In this document: one piece after another, positions 1-11,135 of the stretch
Layout of the letters: each line of letters opens with the position of its first letter
How positions within the stretch are numbered: position 1 is the stretch's first letter
Assembly (NCBI GenBank): GCA_014607495.2
Contig: CP053175.1
Span: forward strand, 124,001-188,000
DNA length: 64,000 nucleotides
Source: Carposina sasakii
Taxonomy: Eukaryota > Arthropoda > Insecta > Lepidoptera > Carposinidae
Reading direction: 5' to 3'
Position numbers and translations under genes: made by a program
The notes under the pieces: model-generated
The model's input: only the letters and a program-made list of their open reading frames with translations
Database searches by the model: none
What the model was told of the DNA's origin: nothing

Positions 1-728
1 TAGCACTGCTACGAAAGACGTAGTATTTTACTACAATAAAATTGTAGACACTTTATCATTTCTAATGTGCACATTACATAAATCTTATTGCGATAGTTCT
101 ACAGACTAAAATTGCTTGCTTTATGGACACTCAAAAGGATCATCTTTAAAAGCTTAGAAAGCTGGAGGGTTCTTTTATTTTTAAACGCTACTTTTTGGGT
201 CTTGTAGAATGTTTATTTCTATCGATATATTTACATTATGTACTTCACAACACATAAACCTAGTCCCACACTAAGGTCCGTAGAAAGAACTCGTATATTA
301 ATCAACATATACCTACCTATATGTACCTATATATTCTACTGCAGAACTAAACTTATATCAATGCGACAGTACGAGAGAGACGGCCACATTCCGAGCGAGA
401 CAGACGATAGGGGACAAATTCTGTTGATTGTGCAGATTAGCCGAGATGATTCCAATCTCTGGCGATGGAAACTAAATTGAATGCCTTTGGAGACAGGGTT
501 TAATTCCGTTTGCTCCGGTTTGTTTGGAAGAATCTCTACACGTTGGTAGTAAAGTTCGATGGGGCGTTGGCCGAGGTTGGGCCAATGATTGATTGAGTGA
601 TTTTTTTTACGAATTACTTGCTAGTTTTTCTAAGAAAAATTATTGAATTTATAAATTGCAGTTAATATTTCTTAAATTACGTAACTCTGTAATCATAGTA
701 TTTTGACTCCACTTTAGATTGTGATGAT
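1..728. other. No gene or repeat recognised
   Basis: AT-rich sequence; the 370-600 part is less AT-rich and has no second copy in the window. No plausible exon. Confidence 0.4.
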
Positions 729-805
729 GTAGGCAAGGCGATGGGTAAGCAACTTGTCGATGGTCTTAAACATCTACCTCTATCCTAAACGTGGCTTTAT
801 ATATA
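729..805 (+). repeat. Family A repeat, 3' fragment
   Basis: 'aggcgatgggtaagcaactt' and 'cctaaacgtggct' match the second half of family A. Confidence 0.65.
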
Positions 806-1070
806 GATCTTAGAGAAAGTTAAAATAAAAAACTATAATCCTAGATATGCAAAAGTTTATTGTTAGTTCGTTTAGTTGGTCCAACTTGGCCACAGATTGT
901 CCAAGTTGGCCGAAGCACCCACGACAATAAATATGTGCACATAGCTCCGTTATCTGTGTGTCGGATTCTTTATACTATACTTTTAGCTTTCCGCCATTTT
1001 GGAAAACTTTACTATTCCTATTATATTAACTTAATGTTCCGAATACAGTTTGTTATTGGTTTAATTTAAT

Positions 1071-1210
1071 GTGTGCTTCACTAGAATACGTCAGCTGCAT
1101 CTCCTTCCCTGCATATCGTAAGAGTCGACTAAGGAACTCAGGGGTGATCTCTCAGGCGATAAGGTAGCAACTTGTTACTGATCTTTTACATCTGTCTGCG
1201 CTATAAAGTC
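1071..1210 (+). repeat. Family A repeat, 5' part
   Basis: 'cttcactagaatacgtcagc' to 'tttacatctgtctgcgctat'; the 3' third is missing here. Confidence 0.8.
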
Positions 1211-1254
1211 AGATAAATTCATTTATAAATTTAATATTATTAATTTAATAATTT

Positions 1255-1440
1255 GGCTAGGGTATAGCTATCGGGATGAAAAATAACGTTCTCAATAATG
1301 TTAAAAAATTTAAAGTGTAAAGATATGGTCAAATTCGTCATCCGAGTTAATTGACCCGGTAGCTCAGTAGGTTGAGTAAAGCACGGAATGCGAGAGGTCG
1401 CGAGTTCAAGTCTCACTCAGGTGATTTTTTATTCATTTCT
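1255..1440 (+). mobile_element. tRNA-like SINE (family E)
   Basis: It contains an A-box-like 'tagctcagtaggttgag' and a B-box-like 'gagttcaagtct' about 35 bases later. A conserved leader follows 'aaaaataacgtt...' and 'gtcatccgagttaattgacc'. The same leader plus tRNA-like part occurs at 29330-29535, and in reverse at 14700-14870, which marks it as a dispersed SINE and not a tRNA gene. Confidence 0.75.
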
Positions 1441-1614
1441 TAATATTATTTATAAATTAATTTATGTTCTTAACTAGGTTACCTGGTAGAGAATGCCATG
1501 CCAGGCATTAAGCTCGCCCTTAAATAATATTTTTTTTTGTAGTGCATTTAGGAATTTTGTCTATTTAAAAAAAAAATTTGCTGGGCAAACTTTTGACCGC
1601 CATCGTGCCTGATT

Positions 1615-1712
1615 TCTCTCTTTATCAATGCTAAACGTGGCTAAGGAATCTCATTTATGATCCTGCAGATGTCTACCCCATTTCAAAAACACAACCATGT
1701 CTACATGTATAT
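1615..1712 (+). repeat. Family A repeat, 3' part
   Basis: 'caatgctaaacgtggctaag' to 'acaaccatgtctacatgt'. Together with 1071-1210 it could be one copy split by the SINE at 1255-1440. Confidence 0.75.
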
Positions 1713-2114
1713 TTTTACACGTGCCATTACGTAATTACCTTATTTTTTACCCACATATAAAACAAAGGGTTTATTTTAACAACAAAGAACGTAGAAGAGC
1801 TTACGTCAGTCACTTAGTACAACATCAATCACGTGGTACTAAAGTCACGTAGTACAAAATATCTATTGTGACAACTTGATACTCGGTAAGCTCATTGCTT
1901 GCTTGTAAAGGTTTCAGACGTTACTGACATTCCTATGTACTTTTTTAAAGAAGTTTAGTTTATTTTAGAGAAAGGCGGTGTTTTGTAAGCGAAACATTGA
2001 TTTGACGGTGTCATATTTTGTCAAATGTCATAATTATTTAAAACGAGAGAACCGAGGGTCTTTATTTTTTTCAGGTTATATTTCAATTGACTACACACAT
2101 ATTTACGTGGCTTT

Positions 2115-2190
2115 GTACCAAAAAATTGGGTAGACAGAACTGTAGGTTCGCGAATGAGATCTTACAGTCACATTTAGGATAACTGGGTTA
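2115..2190 (-). repeat. Family A repeat, fragment
   Basis: 'aaattgggtagacagaactg' is the reverse of the family's 3' end. Confidence 0.55.
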
Positions 2191-2360
2191 AAGTTGTGAA
2201 GGTGTAAAAGATTCTGCCATCGATCGATCTTTTTTACATATTTTTAAATTAGAAATCATACGATCAAAGCATCTTTAATTATGGTGGATATAAATATGGT
2301 TAAAAAAATGTATTAGAGTTGGTTGACAGCTCATAATAATAAAATATTTGATCTATACCT

Positions 2361-2686
2361 ATAATAAAAATGTAACGGATCGCTGTCTGTACATGGAAGA
2401 TATATGGGGAAAAATATTATAGGAGACCTTTATCAACGCAATAGTACCCAAAATAATGATTTTTGGAATTTTTGTCGGTTTGTTGGTTTGTCTGTGCGTT
2501 TGTGCACGCTAATCTCAGAAACATCTGAACCGATTTCGATGCAGTTTTCAGGCATATATTGTGACAGGTCCCACTTAACATATAGGCTAATTTTTATCCC
2601 GGGAAAATGTTTTTATCCCGGATAATTTCGACATTTTGTTTTTTTTCTGTATTCCACGCGGACGGAGTCACGGGCGTCCACTAGTA
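2361..2686 (-). mobile_element. Family D retroposon tail, near full length
   Basis: Family D reads 'actagtggacgcccgcgac', 'cgtggactacagaaaaaa', 'gggataaaaacattttcccg', 'gcatcgaaatcggttcagcc', then 'gtactattgcgttgataaag'. This copy is the reverse ('aacggatcgctgtctgtaca' to 'gcgtccactagt'). Tails of this type are usually assigned to RTE-like LINEs or SINEs in Lepidoptera; that naming is from memory. No coding part is attached. Confidence 0.75.
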
Positions 2687-2789
2687 ATAAAATATATTTT
2701 TTCAAGTTTTTTGGTTTGTAAAAGAGAGCTTTTGATACGAAATAGCTCGTATAGACTGGGCTACACATGGTTAGTCAAGAAGAGAAATA

Positions 2790-3060
2790 GCAATACAGAG
2801 CGACATCTCGCTTCCAAAATGGAAACGATCTTGCATTCACAGTAACCTCCAGGGTGCTAGCTAAGTACCAGCCATAAATCCGCAGCGTCACACGCACCCT
2901 GCGATCCTTTGTCCCGTCCGCGACATTTCTTTCTCGAATAGTCTCGCATTTGGCAGTTCGCCTCGATTCCCTCGTTTCTGGATTTCGAAGGCAGTGCAAA
3001 AGAGAGTTGGTGTATCTAGCTGGTGTTCGCCTACCTTCAGTTTACGTTAGAATTTACTCA
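2790..3060. other. GC-richer repeat-free block
   Basis: Directly after a family D tail, about 270 bases are markedly more GC-rich than the surroundings and not repeated elsewhere in the window. It could be a promoter or untranslated first exon of the Ig gene or of a neighbour, but no coding frame with a signal peptide was found. Confidence 0.25.
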
Positions 3061-4364
3061 ACCACAGGCTAAAGTATCTGGTAAACGAAAGTTTTACTTT
3101 ACACAAAACTAACTAGCTGATATCCATTTCATTACTTTCATACAGCGCCAGCCCGAAGTAAATTTTAGAATGGAGCGAGGTCCAATTATGGCGCCTCTCC
3201 TGTTTGCTCCTAATAATATATACCTATATCTTTATCATTTAGGTGCCCTCTAGGATTTGGCGCCTGGAGCGACTGCTCCGTTCGCTGTATGGGCGGGCCG
3301 GCCCTGCTTGCATACATACATAACCTTACGTCAAAGTTTATTTTGCAATATACTGTTGTTAACTGTCTAAGATAAATAAAGAATAAGAATAAATTCTCCA
3401 GACCCCATAACAACTAATAAACAATAATAACAAATAACCAACAGTATTAGAGTCCAATATAGTCCTATTGACCTATTATTGTCTCCTTTATGAGTCACAT
3501 TTACCCTATTTTGGGCAATTTATTCAACCTATTTGTTATTTAAAACTCTAAAACGTGATAATATTTATACATATAGATGCAGCATTTTTGCCTCGTTCTT
3601 GCTTCGACGGCAAACATACTCGTATGTCATTGATGACTACATAGGTGGACTCGTTATTCTGGCGGACACATGTCTGATATATATAATCACATCTCCTTGT
3701 TATACTTACTTCATGGTCGGTTCACTCAATTTGTGTGATGACGTCATTTGTTATAGATTGATTCCTCAAATCCAGATTTTGGTTTACCAACCTATCCACG
3801 ACTGCGGTTGAAATTGGAACTAAAGAAATTACATATCACACTTGCGTTATTTGCAGTAAACTAGCGCCACTTTGTCGTGTAAAGATAGTTTTGTAGAAAT
3901 GATTTTATGTCTTTTTTTTGTATTTTCTCTTAGTTTATCGAATGTCACGTTCGTTTTCTTTGATGTAAGTCTACATGCTCCTTAATGGGTGAATGAATTG
4001 GCTTTTACTGTCGACATTTTCTCATTGAACAAGGAAAATGTTTGTTTTGCCTTTGTTTGTGAAATAAAATGAAACAAAGATTGTAAAGCTTTGCTTTGTC
4101 TACAAGCTTAGATAAAAAAAATCTATAAAGGGTGTAATAGAAGAGGTATAAAGAACCCACCCAGAAAGAGTTTTGAATTCATAAATAGAGGAAATAAAAA
4201 TGATCGTTCAATGCGGGGCTGTGAATGCTATGAAAGTAGCCCCTTATGGCTATTTTAATAGCAATTCGCTTAACTTATGTTACACTCTGTATAGATAAAA
4301 TGAATCGCCAATAACAGTGTAGGTGCACCATGATTTTTCTTATATATTTTTTCTAAAAAAAATT
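3061..4364. other. No gene or repeat recognised
   Basis: AT-rich, no repeats shared with the rest of the window. The frame at 3533-3811 (92 codons) has no domain or signal peptide. Confidence 0.4.
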
Positions 4365-4485
4365 ACATACATGTAATCACGCCTTTATCCCTTACGGGGC
4401 AGGCAGAGCACCAAGGGCCGATAGAACCACAAGGTGCAACTTCTGACCAATTTTGAGGGTGTAGTTGAGATTTACAAGTTCGGTT
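4365..4485 (-). repeat. Family I repeat, reverse
   Basis: 'tttatcccttacggggcagg' to 'ccaattttgagggtgtagtt'. The same unit is at 16770-16890 and 53455-53575. Confidence 0.85.
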
Positions 4486-5114
4486 AGTAGTGACAGGTGG
4501 TCAGCCCATTGCCTACAAAACACCAAGACCCTCTTATCCCTCTACTGACTTGTACAGTATGCCCGGGAAGAGAAGCAGCTGTAGTATCATACGTTTTGTT
4601 TTTCACTCCCAGAGCAGTATAGAAGAAAGAAGAAAAAAATTACAACTATAAAATAATTCTAACACGTTTACAGATCTTTGTAAAATCTATTTTCTCTCGG
4701 AATGGGAAGAAAAATCCTAAATTTCCGATAAACTTCGCTAGAGGGCTTTAAAGTGTCCCTATCGAAGTAAAGTCACACATATCGGCTAGTTTATTGTGCT
4801 CTCTCTCTCTCTTGGGGGAAATGTGTTCTAAACCTATTGTAAAGGAATAGTAGAACTTCATGGGTTATTATTTAGTTATTGTAAAATAATGACTTAGGTT
4901 TATCTATTTTTATTAATTTACAAATGATCACTCGAGAGTACTTGTACGTAAACTAAAATTATGTACGTAGGTACATATACCTGTTTATTTCGATATTTTT
5001 TTTTAAGAAGACTCCACAAATTCCATATTCCCTATCTAGAGCTTTGTTTCATTGTAAATGTTTAATTTTAAAGGTATTTTCTACTCGAATTCAGTTCCTT
5101 ACTAAACTTTAACT

Positions 5115-5220
5115 AAATTGACCCGATGGCTCAGTGTTGAGAGCGCTGGCACGCGGATGCCGAGGTCGTGGGTTCGATTCCCACCCGGGTGAGGAATTTT
5201 TTTACATTTCTTTATTAATA
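5115..5220 (+). mobile_element. tRNA-like SINE (family E), best tRNA match
   Basis: 'gacccgatggctcagtgttg' with 'gtgggttcgattcccac' gives a strong T-arm and B box and an acceptor-like 'acccg...cgggt' pairing. The anticodon arm is not convincing. Followed by a 'gaggaatttttttac' tail. Confidence 0.75.
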
Positions 5221-5504
5221 ATTTTATATACTCTTTTTATTTACGATGTCTCTGAACAACGAGAACACTACTCGTAACACCTTTGGTAAAAAGCGTCCGG
5301 TCCATAAGAACTTAATCTCAAAATGTCTATTAATATATTACTCGTAGTAGGTAGACGTCTAAACGATGAGTATTCTACTATTCTAAATATACCATTATAG
5401 CACCTCTGAGCAATTGAGGAGAAATTCTATATGTGTAAATAGGTTCTATTTTTGTAAGGGCAGACGTGTGACCCCGATGTCAAAGTAGGTAGACGTAAAT
5501 ATAG

Positions 5505-5704
5505 ATACATACATAGGTTCCCGATATGGTTTAGGCAGAACTCCATGATCATTAAGGGTATCCCACAAACACGCTCAGCATAGCGGGGACAGATGTAAAT
5601 GATCAGTGATGTCAGAATGCCCGAGTTCCTTAGTCGACTCTTACGACATGCACGGAAAGAGATGCAGCTGATGTATTCTAGTGAAGCCCCGCATCAGCAC
5701 AGGT
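5505..5704 (-). repeat. Family A repeat (reverse), near full length
   Basis: Family A is the most abundant repeat here, about 230 bp with roughly 30 full or partial copies. Forward order is 'gctgatgcggggcttcac', 'catcagctgcatctccttcc', 'agagtcgactaaggaactc', 'gctatgctaaacgtggc', then 'ctggctaccccatt' and 'cacagccgtgtctac'. One end forms a GCTGATG/CATCAGC stem-loop. It has no coding capacity, no clear A or B box and no poly-A tail. The family is not recognised. Confidence 0.85.
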
Positions 5705-6014
5705 CTTTATGAATTCAACGTGCTAATTTGCTAACTATCAAACAAGATTGATTTTACTCAATAAACATAAAACTCTCGTAACGTCTATGTGGTTGCGTCT
5801 CAACCTCATGTATAGGTATTTGCTTTCGGCGGGCCATTCTCAATCGATCGGAAACACATTAGGGAGCATTTACTTGTGTTACGTTAGAAGTTGTTAGAGA
5901 ATCGCCCGCTTATAGAACGGTTGTTTTCAGGTTGTTTCGAGAAGAGATTCGTAAGTTTGTAATATTCCTGAAACGAAAGGATTTCAGGGAAAATCACCTT
6001 CTCACTGTCATCTG

Positions 6015-6165
6015 CGGTGATAGCCTAGTGGTTAAGACATGGAGAAGAAATAAAAGAGGAGTAGCGGCTAAGTATATTTTCATACAAAATTAGTGTGCCG
6101 CGGAGCGGGGGTGAAGTATGGGACGAGAGGAGCATTGAACACTGTAGCCCTTCCCATTTACATAG
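6015..6165 (+). mobile_element. Family F head fused to a 'ggagaagaaataaaagagga' repeat
   Basis: 'gcggtgatagcctagtggtt' is followed at once by a 125-bp repeat ('catggagaagaaataaaaga ... actgtagccc') that also occurs at 8010-8140 after a different tRNA-like head (family G). So one body is joined to two different tRNA-like heads. Confidence 0.65.
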
Positions 6166-6229
6166 AAACCACCTTCTAGTCAAACTACTTGCTCATTATC
6201 AATATGCATTATCATTATTAATATAAATA

Positions 6230-6888
6230 ATGGGATAAGGGCAGGAAGATGATGAATCAGGATGTAATTATTTTTGAATACTGAAAAAAAAATAGCTGTT
6301 CCATCCATACATCTTGAATAATTACTGCAACTGAAATGTATGGAAAATTATCATTATCATTATCAATATCATTATCAATATGCATTATCATTATTAATAT
6401 AAATAATGGGATAAGGGCAGGAATATGATCAATACTGTTATCTACGTCACACACAAACATCAGCCTGTTGCTAATGTTTCCGTGACATTCTAAATATGTA
6501 TTATAGTCTATGTATTATACTATCGGTATTAAAAACAGTAATACCCGTTGCCTAGCAACGCACAGAGTTTGGCACTCTGCCAAAATGTGCACAGAAAGGA
6601 CCACTTTGACGGAATTACCACATAGAGTAAACTAAACTTATAACAGCGAGTTCCGTATATAAGGTATTTTCAAAATTTAGTCATTTTGCTTTTGACACGA
6701 AACTAGGTAGGGTAAAAAGAAACAACTTTCACTATGGGACCAACTCCGAAATAGTGAACAAAAATCAGCTTTTCCATACATTTCAGTTGCAGTAATTATT
6801 CAAGATGTATGGATGGAACAGCTGTTTTTTTTTCAGTATTCAAAAATAACTACATCCTGATTCATCATCTTCCTGCCCTTATCCCATT
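6230..6888. repeat. Inverted repeat with about 117-bp arms
   Basis: 6230-6346 and 6770-6888 are nearly perfect reverse complements, including 'agctgttccatccataca' and 'cttcctgcccttatccca'. About 420 bases lie between. The outer edge of the right arm joins a family F SINE. It is either a recent inverted duplication or a foldback element. Confidence 0.85.
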
Positions 6889-7128
6889 TTTTTATGGTGT
6901 CGGCGCAACATGGTTTCTTTCGAAACTCACATCGCCAAAGTTTTGGCATTTGTTTTTACGGCCGGCTGCCTGCCTGACGCCAACCCTTCTCGGGTATAGC
7001 TAAGTGACAATTTTTGGAAAAATCCGTACATGAAATAAATTCAGTGGTACAGGCCCGTGACTGGTATCGAATTCACGCCTCCCGACTGAAAGGCGCACGT
7101 CTTAACCATTGGGCTATCACCGCATCCT
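6885..7128 (-). mobile_element. tRNA-like SINE (family F), reverse
   Basis: In reverse it reads 'gcggtgatagcccaatggtt' (A box), 'gattcgataccagtcacggg' (B box region), then a body with 'gagaagggttggcgtcaggc' and 'gccggc'. About 240 bp. The same body appears at 37625, 38935, 56730 and 60405. Confidence 0.82.
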
Positions 7129-7475
7129 GATTATTATTAAAATTGCAAAACGTAACCCTAAAACATAAAATTTTCTTCCAAAATGTCTGCTCTTCACAAC
7201 CTTACACGAGTGCGTTCAATTACTTTGATGGCCTGTTTGAACGCTTCGAAAATCAATTCCTTTGTCTCAAATAAACCTCCTGACGATATACTGGTACTTG
7301 TGAATATTTGGCTGTAATTTGCGTGTTTGCTTTTCTTATGTTTTTTTGTTGACTCATCCAACACAAAAATTGCCCAATTTTAAATTAAACTTGATCGATT
7401 TTAATATAATTTAGCGGGAAGTAATATTATAAAGAAACTGGCGAAACTCAACATGTAGATAAAATCATCTATCAT

Positions 7476-7670
7476 GTGCTGTTGCGGGGCTTCTCTAGAA
7501 TACATCAGCTGCATTTTCTTTCGTCTCTATGCTTTCGTGCATGTCGTTAGAGTCGACTAAGGAACTCGGGCTCCCTCAAGCGATAAGATTGTAACTTGAA
7601 CTTATTCATCATTTAACTCTGAGATCTTCTTTATGATCCCAGTTCTGGCTACCCCATTTTGGGGCCATAC
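7476..7670 (+). repeat. Family A repeat
   Basis: 'gtgctgttgcggggcttctc' to 'ctggctaccccattttgggg'; nearly full length, with an internal small duplication around the 'tttcgtctctatgctttcgt' segment. Confidence 0.8.
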
Positions 7671-7937
7671 TCGTATATGAATGTGTGTTTATAACCAGCA
7701 TAACATGAACTGCAAGACCTAAACGAACGAGAAGCTTGTGACTTTGTTTTATAATCTAGCACGTAGACAAAGCAAATGCTATGTCGTATCCACAAGCCCC
7801 CTATTTGCGATGTGAGAATTTTAAAAAGAAGCAAGATTTTTATCTCTGGTGTATAATATTACCCGACTACGCCAGATGATGATGTTTAAACTAAAATAAC
7901 TGTTATGTAAAAGATAACAAAGTTCTGACCCCGAGTT

Positions 7938-8142
7938 TGTAGTATTGATGTAGTAGTGACCCTGCCTGCGGCGCCATAGGTCCTGGCTTCAAATCCCGAT
8001 AGGTGTAAACCATGGAGAAGAAATAAAAGAGGAGCAGCGGCTAAGTATATTTTCATACAAAAATAGTGTACCACTGAGCGGGGGTGAAGTATGGGACGAG
8101 GGGAGCATCCTAACACTGTAGCCCTGCCCATTTACATAAAGT
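7938..8142 (+). mobile_element. Family G tRNA-like head with the same 'ggagaagaaata' body
   Basis: The head contains 'tgcctgcggcgccataggtc' and B-box-like 'ggcttcaaatcccg'. The body 8010-8142 is almost the same as 6044-6165. Confidence 0.65.
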
Positions 8143-8476
8143 GTGTGAATATTGATTTATTAATCTAGTTCCCGTTACAAATATTCACTTAAAATAAATA
8201 CAATTTAAATAAAATCAAAAAAACATGCCGATCTCATTAAAAAACCATCTCAGGCTTTTCCTTTATAACTACGTCGTTCAATTATTTCGTGGCGGATGGG
8301 TGGAAAGGTTTTTGCGAACCGTACAGTAAAGTTCAATCCCTTTTGGGATCAACTTCCTACGTTTTATGATATGCTGGTAGCTTCGATTATCATAATCGAA
8401 ACCCTAATGATATTTTGGTGAAACTTCTGTAAAATTTTCTTAAAGTTAATTTCACTCGTATAATTAAAACTTTATT

Positions 8477-8570
8477 TACACGACATAAAGTCATTTCGGA
8501 ATTCACTTGATGAAAAATAGGCGTACACGACATAAAGTCATTTCGGAATTCACTTGATGAAAAATAGGCG
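8477..8570 (+). repeat. 47-bp tandem duplication
   Basis: A 47-base unit containing 'cataaagtcatttcggaatt' is present twice back to back with no difference seen, so it is recent. It ends at the start of a tRNA-like repeat. Confidence 0.95.
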
Positions 8571-8572
8571 TA

Positions 8573-8640
8573 GTTGGTTATGATGTCCCTACCTGCTGTG
8601 CAGATCCTGGGTTCAAATCCCGGTATGTGCAAACATTGAT
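8573..8640 (+). mobile_element. Family G tRNA-like repeat
   Basis: 'tagttggttatgatgtccct' then 'gggttcaaatcccggtatgt', an A/B-box arrangement. It directly follows the 47-bp tandem duplication. Confidence 0.6.
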
Positions 8641-8915
8641 TTTGACAAAAAAACTGCAAAATCGCCGCATTTAACAGTACCTAAATTCTGATTGCCATAT
8701 CTGGAAGCGCAAATGCTACACATGTAGGTATATTACTCTCTTGGCACGTGCGTTCTAAACCTCCCATCTCCTGCTATGCTGGTACCCTACAGGATTATCT
8801 ACCCGACTGACGTTGATACGTTAAGATACGTCGAGAGGGGCTTTACTTGGTAATTGTTGAAAATAATTTCATTTAGGAGGTTTTACGAGTGTTAGGGGCG
8901 TTTTATTTTAATCCT

Positions 8916-8990
8916 GTGCTGATGCGGGGCTTCACCAGAATACATCAGCTGCATCTCCTTCCATGCATGTCGTAAGAGTCGACTAAGGAG
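8916..8990 (+). repeat. Family A repeat, 5' part
   Basis: Starts 'gtgctgatgcggggcttcac' with an intact GCTGATG/CATCAGC stem and ends at 'gagtcgactaagga'. Confidence 0.8.
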
Positions 8991-9475
8991 GGATGTTTAT
9001 GGTTTTTTTATTTGTATTTATATCGAAAGATCGTAAAATGAAAGAAACATTTGCGAAAGAAAAACTTCGCTAGTGTGAAAAACTTTCCGGGATATAACGA
9101 TTTCAAAATCACAATTTTAGACTTGCCAAAAAACGCTCCATACAAACGGCTACCACAATTATGACGTCACTCTTTCGTAACTTTATGCGCGTTAAAGAAC
9201 TTTTATTCTGCAGCTATTTTAAATATTGCGTTTATAAATATGGTCACAAAGCAAAAGTTGCTGTAAATGATACAGGTGGATATGTGATGTTGTAATTTTC
9301 AATTAATTTTAAATTTGAAAAATGGACTTACCCACTTAACTTTGAAGGCTTATTATTACCACATTTAATCAAATAGTAATTTTACAGATAGATATGATTT
9401 TGATGATTTATTCTGATAAGCATAAAATATTCAACCTTAGGAAACTACCCCATTACCTACCTACCTATATGGTTG

Positions 9476-9596
9476 TATCTGATCTTTTACATCAGCTCCG
9501 CTATGGTAAACGTGTCTGTAGTATATCCGTAGTGATCCTGCAGTTCTGGTTATCCTATTTTGGATAAATAGTTGTGTTTATAATAACTATGTTATT
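9476..9596 (+). repeat. Family A repeat, 3' part
   Basis: 'gatcttttacatcagctccg' to 'gttctggttatcctattttg'. With 8916-8990 it may be one copy separated by about 480 bp. Confidence 0.7.
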
Positions 9597-9827
9597 TAGA
9601 TATTTTACAAAGATATGTGTAAAATATACCTTGCTTAATATTCAAATAACTTTTCGATTCTGTTTAAAATTCATGAAAGTTTCTACCGCGAGTATACTAA
9701 AACATGTTCTGGCGTGTTTGACCAATAGTTATCTAACCTTTGTGTCTAACAAATTAAGTCGCTAGACTGAGTTTGATTGAGTTTTATACCTCTTTTAAAC
9801 CTAATATTTTTCATACTTTTCTTTCAT

Positions 9828-10060
9828 CCCACTAATATTATAAACGCGAAAGTTTGTAAGTATGGATGTTTGTTACTTTTTCACGTAAAAACGGCTGGAC
9901 CAATTTTAATAAAATTTGGTATAGAATTGAGTTAGCTGACACCCTGGATTAATACATAGGCTACTTTTTATCCCGGGAAATAATTTTTATCCCGGATAAT
10001 TTCGACATTTCGTTTATTCTGCAGTACACGCGAACGAAGTCGCGGGCGTCCACTAGTAAA
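9828..10060 (-). mobile_element. Family D-related tail, shorter subfamily
   Basis: 'ataaacgcgaaagtttgtaa', 'gttagctgacaccctggatt' and 'gaagtcgcgggcgtccacta'; it lacks the 'gcgttgataaag' segment. Confidence 0.7.
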
Positions 10061-10121
10061 TAATAATTTTAATAGGTTACTTTATACTTATAAAAAAGAA
10101 CATAAAATACATATGCACTGT

Positions 10122-10200
10122 GGCAGTAGCCTTGTGGCGTGCCCAGGGGAGGCCTACGTCCAGCAGTGGACTGCAATAGGCTGAAGACGACGACGAAGAC
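10122..10200 (+). mobile_element. LINE 3'-end fragment
   Basis: 'ggaggcctacgtccagcagt' and 'ggactgcaataggctgaaga' then (GAC)n-like sequence. This is the end of a LINE open frame, common in Lepidoptera. Confidence 0.7.
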
Positions 10201-10227
10201 TTTATATAGGTAGTATTAAAAGTGTAT

Positions 10228-10332
10228 TAAAAGGAGTATGTTGACCGAAAGTCTGTAAAAATATCCTACAAAAGAGCCTATCCACAAAAGACTCAAGATT
10301 TCAGACTCAAAATCACATGTCTATTTTTCCAG
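10228..10332 (+). mobile_element. Family C MITE, diverged fragment
   Basis: It shows the family C order 'gtatgtt...', 'cctatccacaaaa', 'aaatcacatgt' and 'tatttttccag' with substitutions. No ends are preserved. Confidence 0.5.
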
Positions 10333-10734
10333 AAAAAAAAAGTTCTTTAACAATTTAGGATTTTTATTTTTATTTTTTATTTATTTATTAAGCACACCAA
10401 ACATGATACACTATACAAAAGAGTCATTTGACAGCAAAATGTATGGCATATCTGCCAAATTTAGGACACGGATAGAATCCAAAATTTTAAACATTGTCGA
10501 AAATCAAAAGCGAAATTAGTAAAACGGCGTGGAAGTAAGACAGGTTTATTACCACGGTCCAAGTGGTAAAGGGCTATAGAATTGTCAGCTCCTAACGAAC
10601 GCTTGATTACCTTTGGGGATAAAGTTAGCGAATTTTGAAGTAACTTATGTTCATGGACATGAAGAAAGTAGAATATGGAGATGGTATGTTGGATATCCCT
10701 TCATCTTCTTAGAGCGTTTCATATGCTTATTCTT

Positions 10735-10790
10735 AACCTAGTTAATGTGGGACTAGGTTAATGTGTTGTGTAGTGTGTGAATATATTCTA
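10735..10790 (+). repeat. Family H repeat
   Basis: 'gtgggactaggttaatgtgt' core. Other copies are at 28525-28570, 50270-50405 and 51245-51292; a further copy is split by the foldback element at 19254-20892. Confidence 0.75.
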
Positions 10791-10846
10791 TGAAGATATT
10801 GTTTATAATGGGTCTAAAATAAGGTAGCAAAACGTTTACTAATGAC

Positions 10847-11127
10847 CAGAGGTCGGAATTAGGTAGAGTCATTTATGTACTTGCACTGATTTCATACAGC
10901 GGAAGAATAAAGTGGATATGCCTCAAATTCCGGTATTAATTTTAAAGAGCAAAAATTTTATGTTAATTATCTTTGTTTTATTTTTCTATCTCTGAGGGTT
11001 TTATTATTATTTATTTGTAATATTGTTGGCCACACGGGATTGTCCATTAGAAATCCTGGGAAGGTCCACATTAATATCAACATTTCGATGCAAGTACATA
11101 AATGACTCTACCTAATTCCGACCTCTG
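10847..11127. mobile_element. hAT-type MITE with perfect 39-bp terminal inverted repeats and 8-bp TSD
   Basis: The ends, 10847-10885 and 11089-11127, are perfect reverse complements over 39 bases and begin 'cagaggtcgg'. The element is flanked by identical 8-base copies of 'ctaatgac' (10839-10846 and 11128-11135). Termini starting CAG with 8-bp target duplications are the hallmark of the hAT superfamily. At 281 bp with no coding capacity it is a non-autonomous MITE. The perfect ends and target duplication suggest a recent insertion. Confidence 0.93.
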
Positions 11128-11135
11128 CTAATGAC

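Noticed and set aside
2775..3061. First exon with a signal peptide for the Ig gene
   Set aside because: The block is GC-richer, but no ATG followed by a hydrophobic core and a phase-1 donor was found on the + strand.
5115..5195. A functional tRNA gene on the + strand
   Set aside because: The D- and T-arm-like sequences and B box are good, but the anticodon arm does not pair well. The same unit plus non-tRNA leader recurs at several places, so it is a tRNA-derived SINE.
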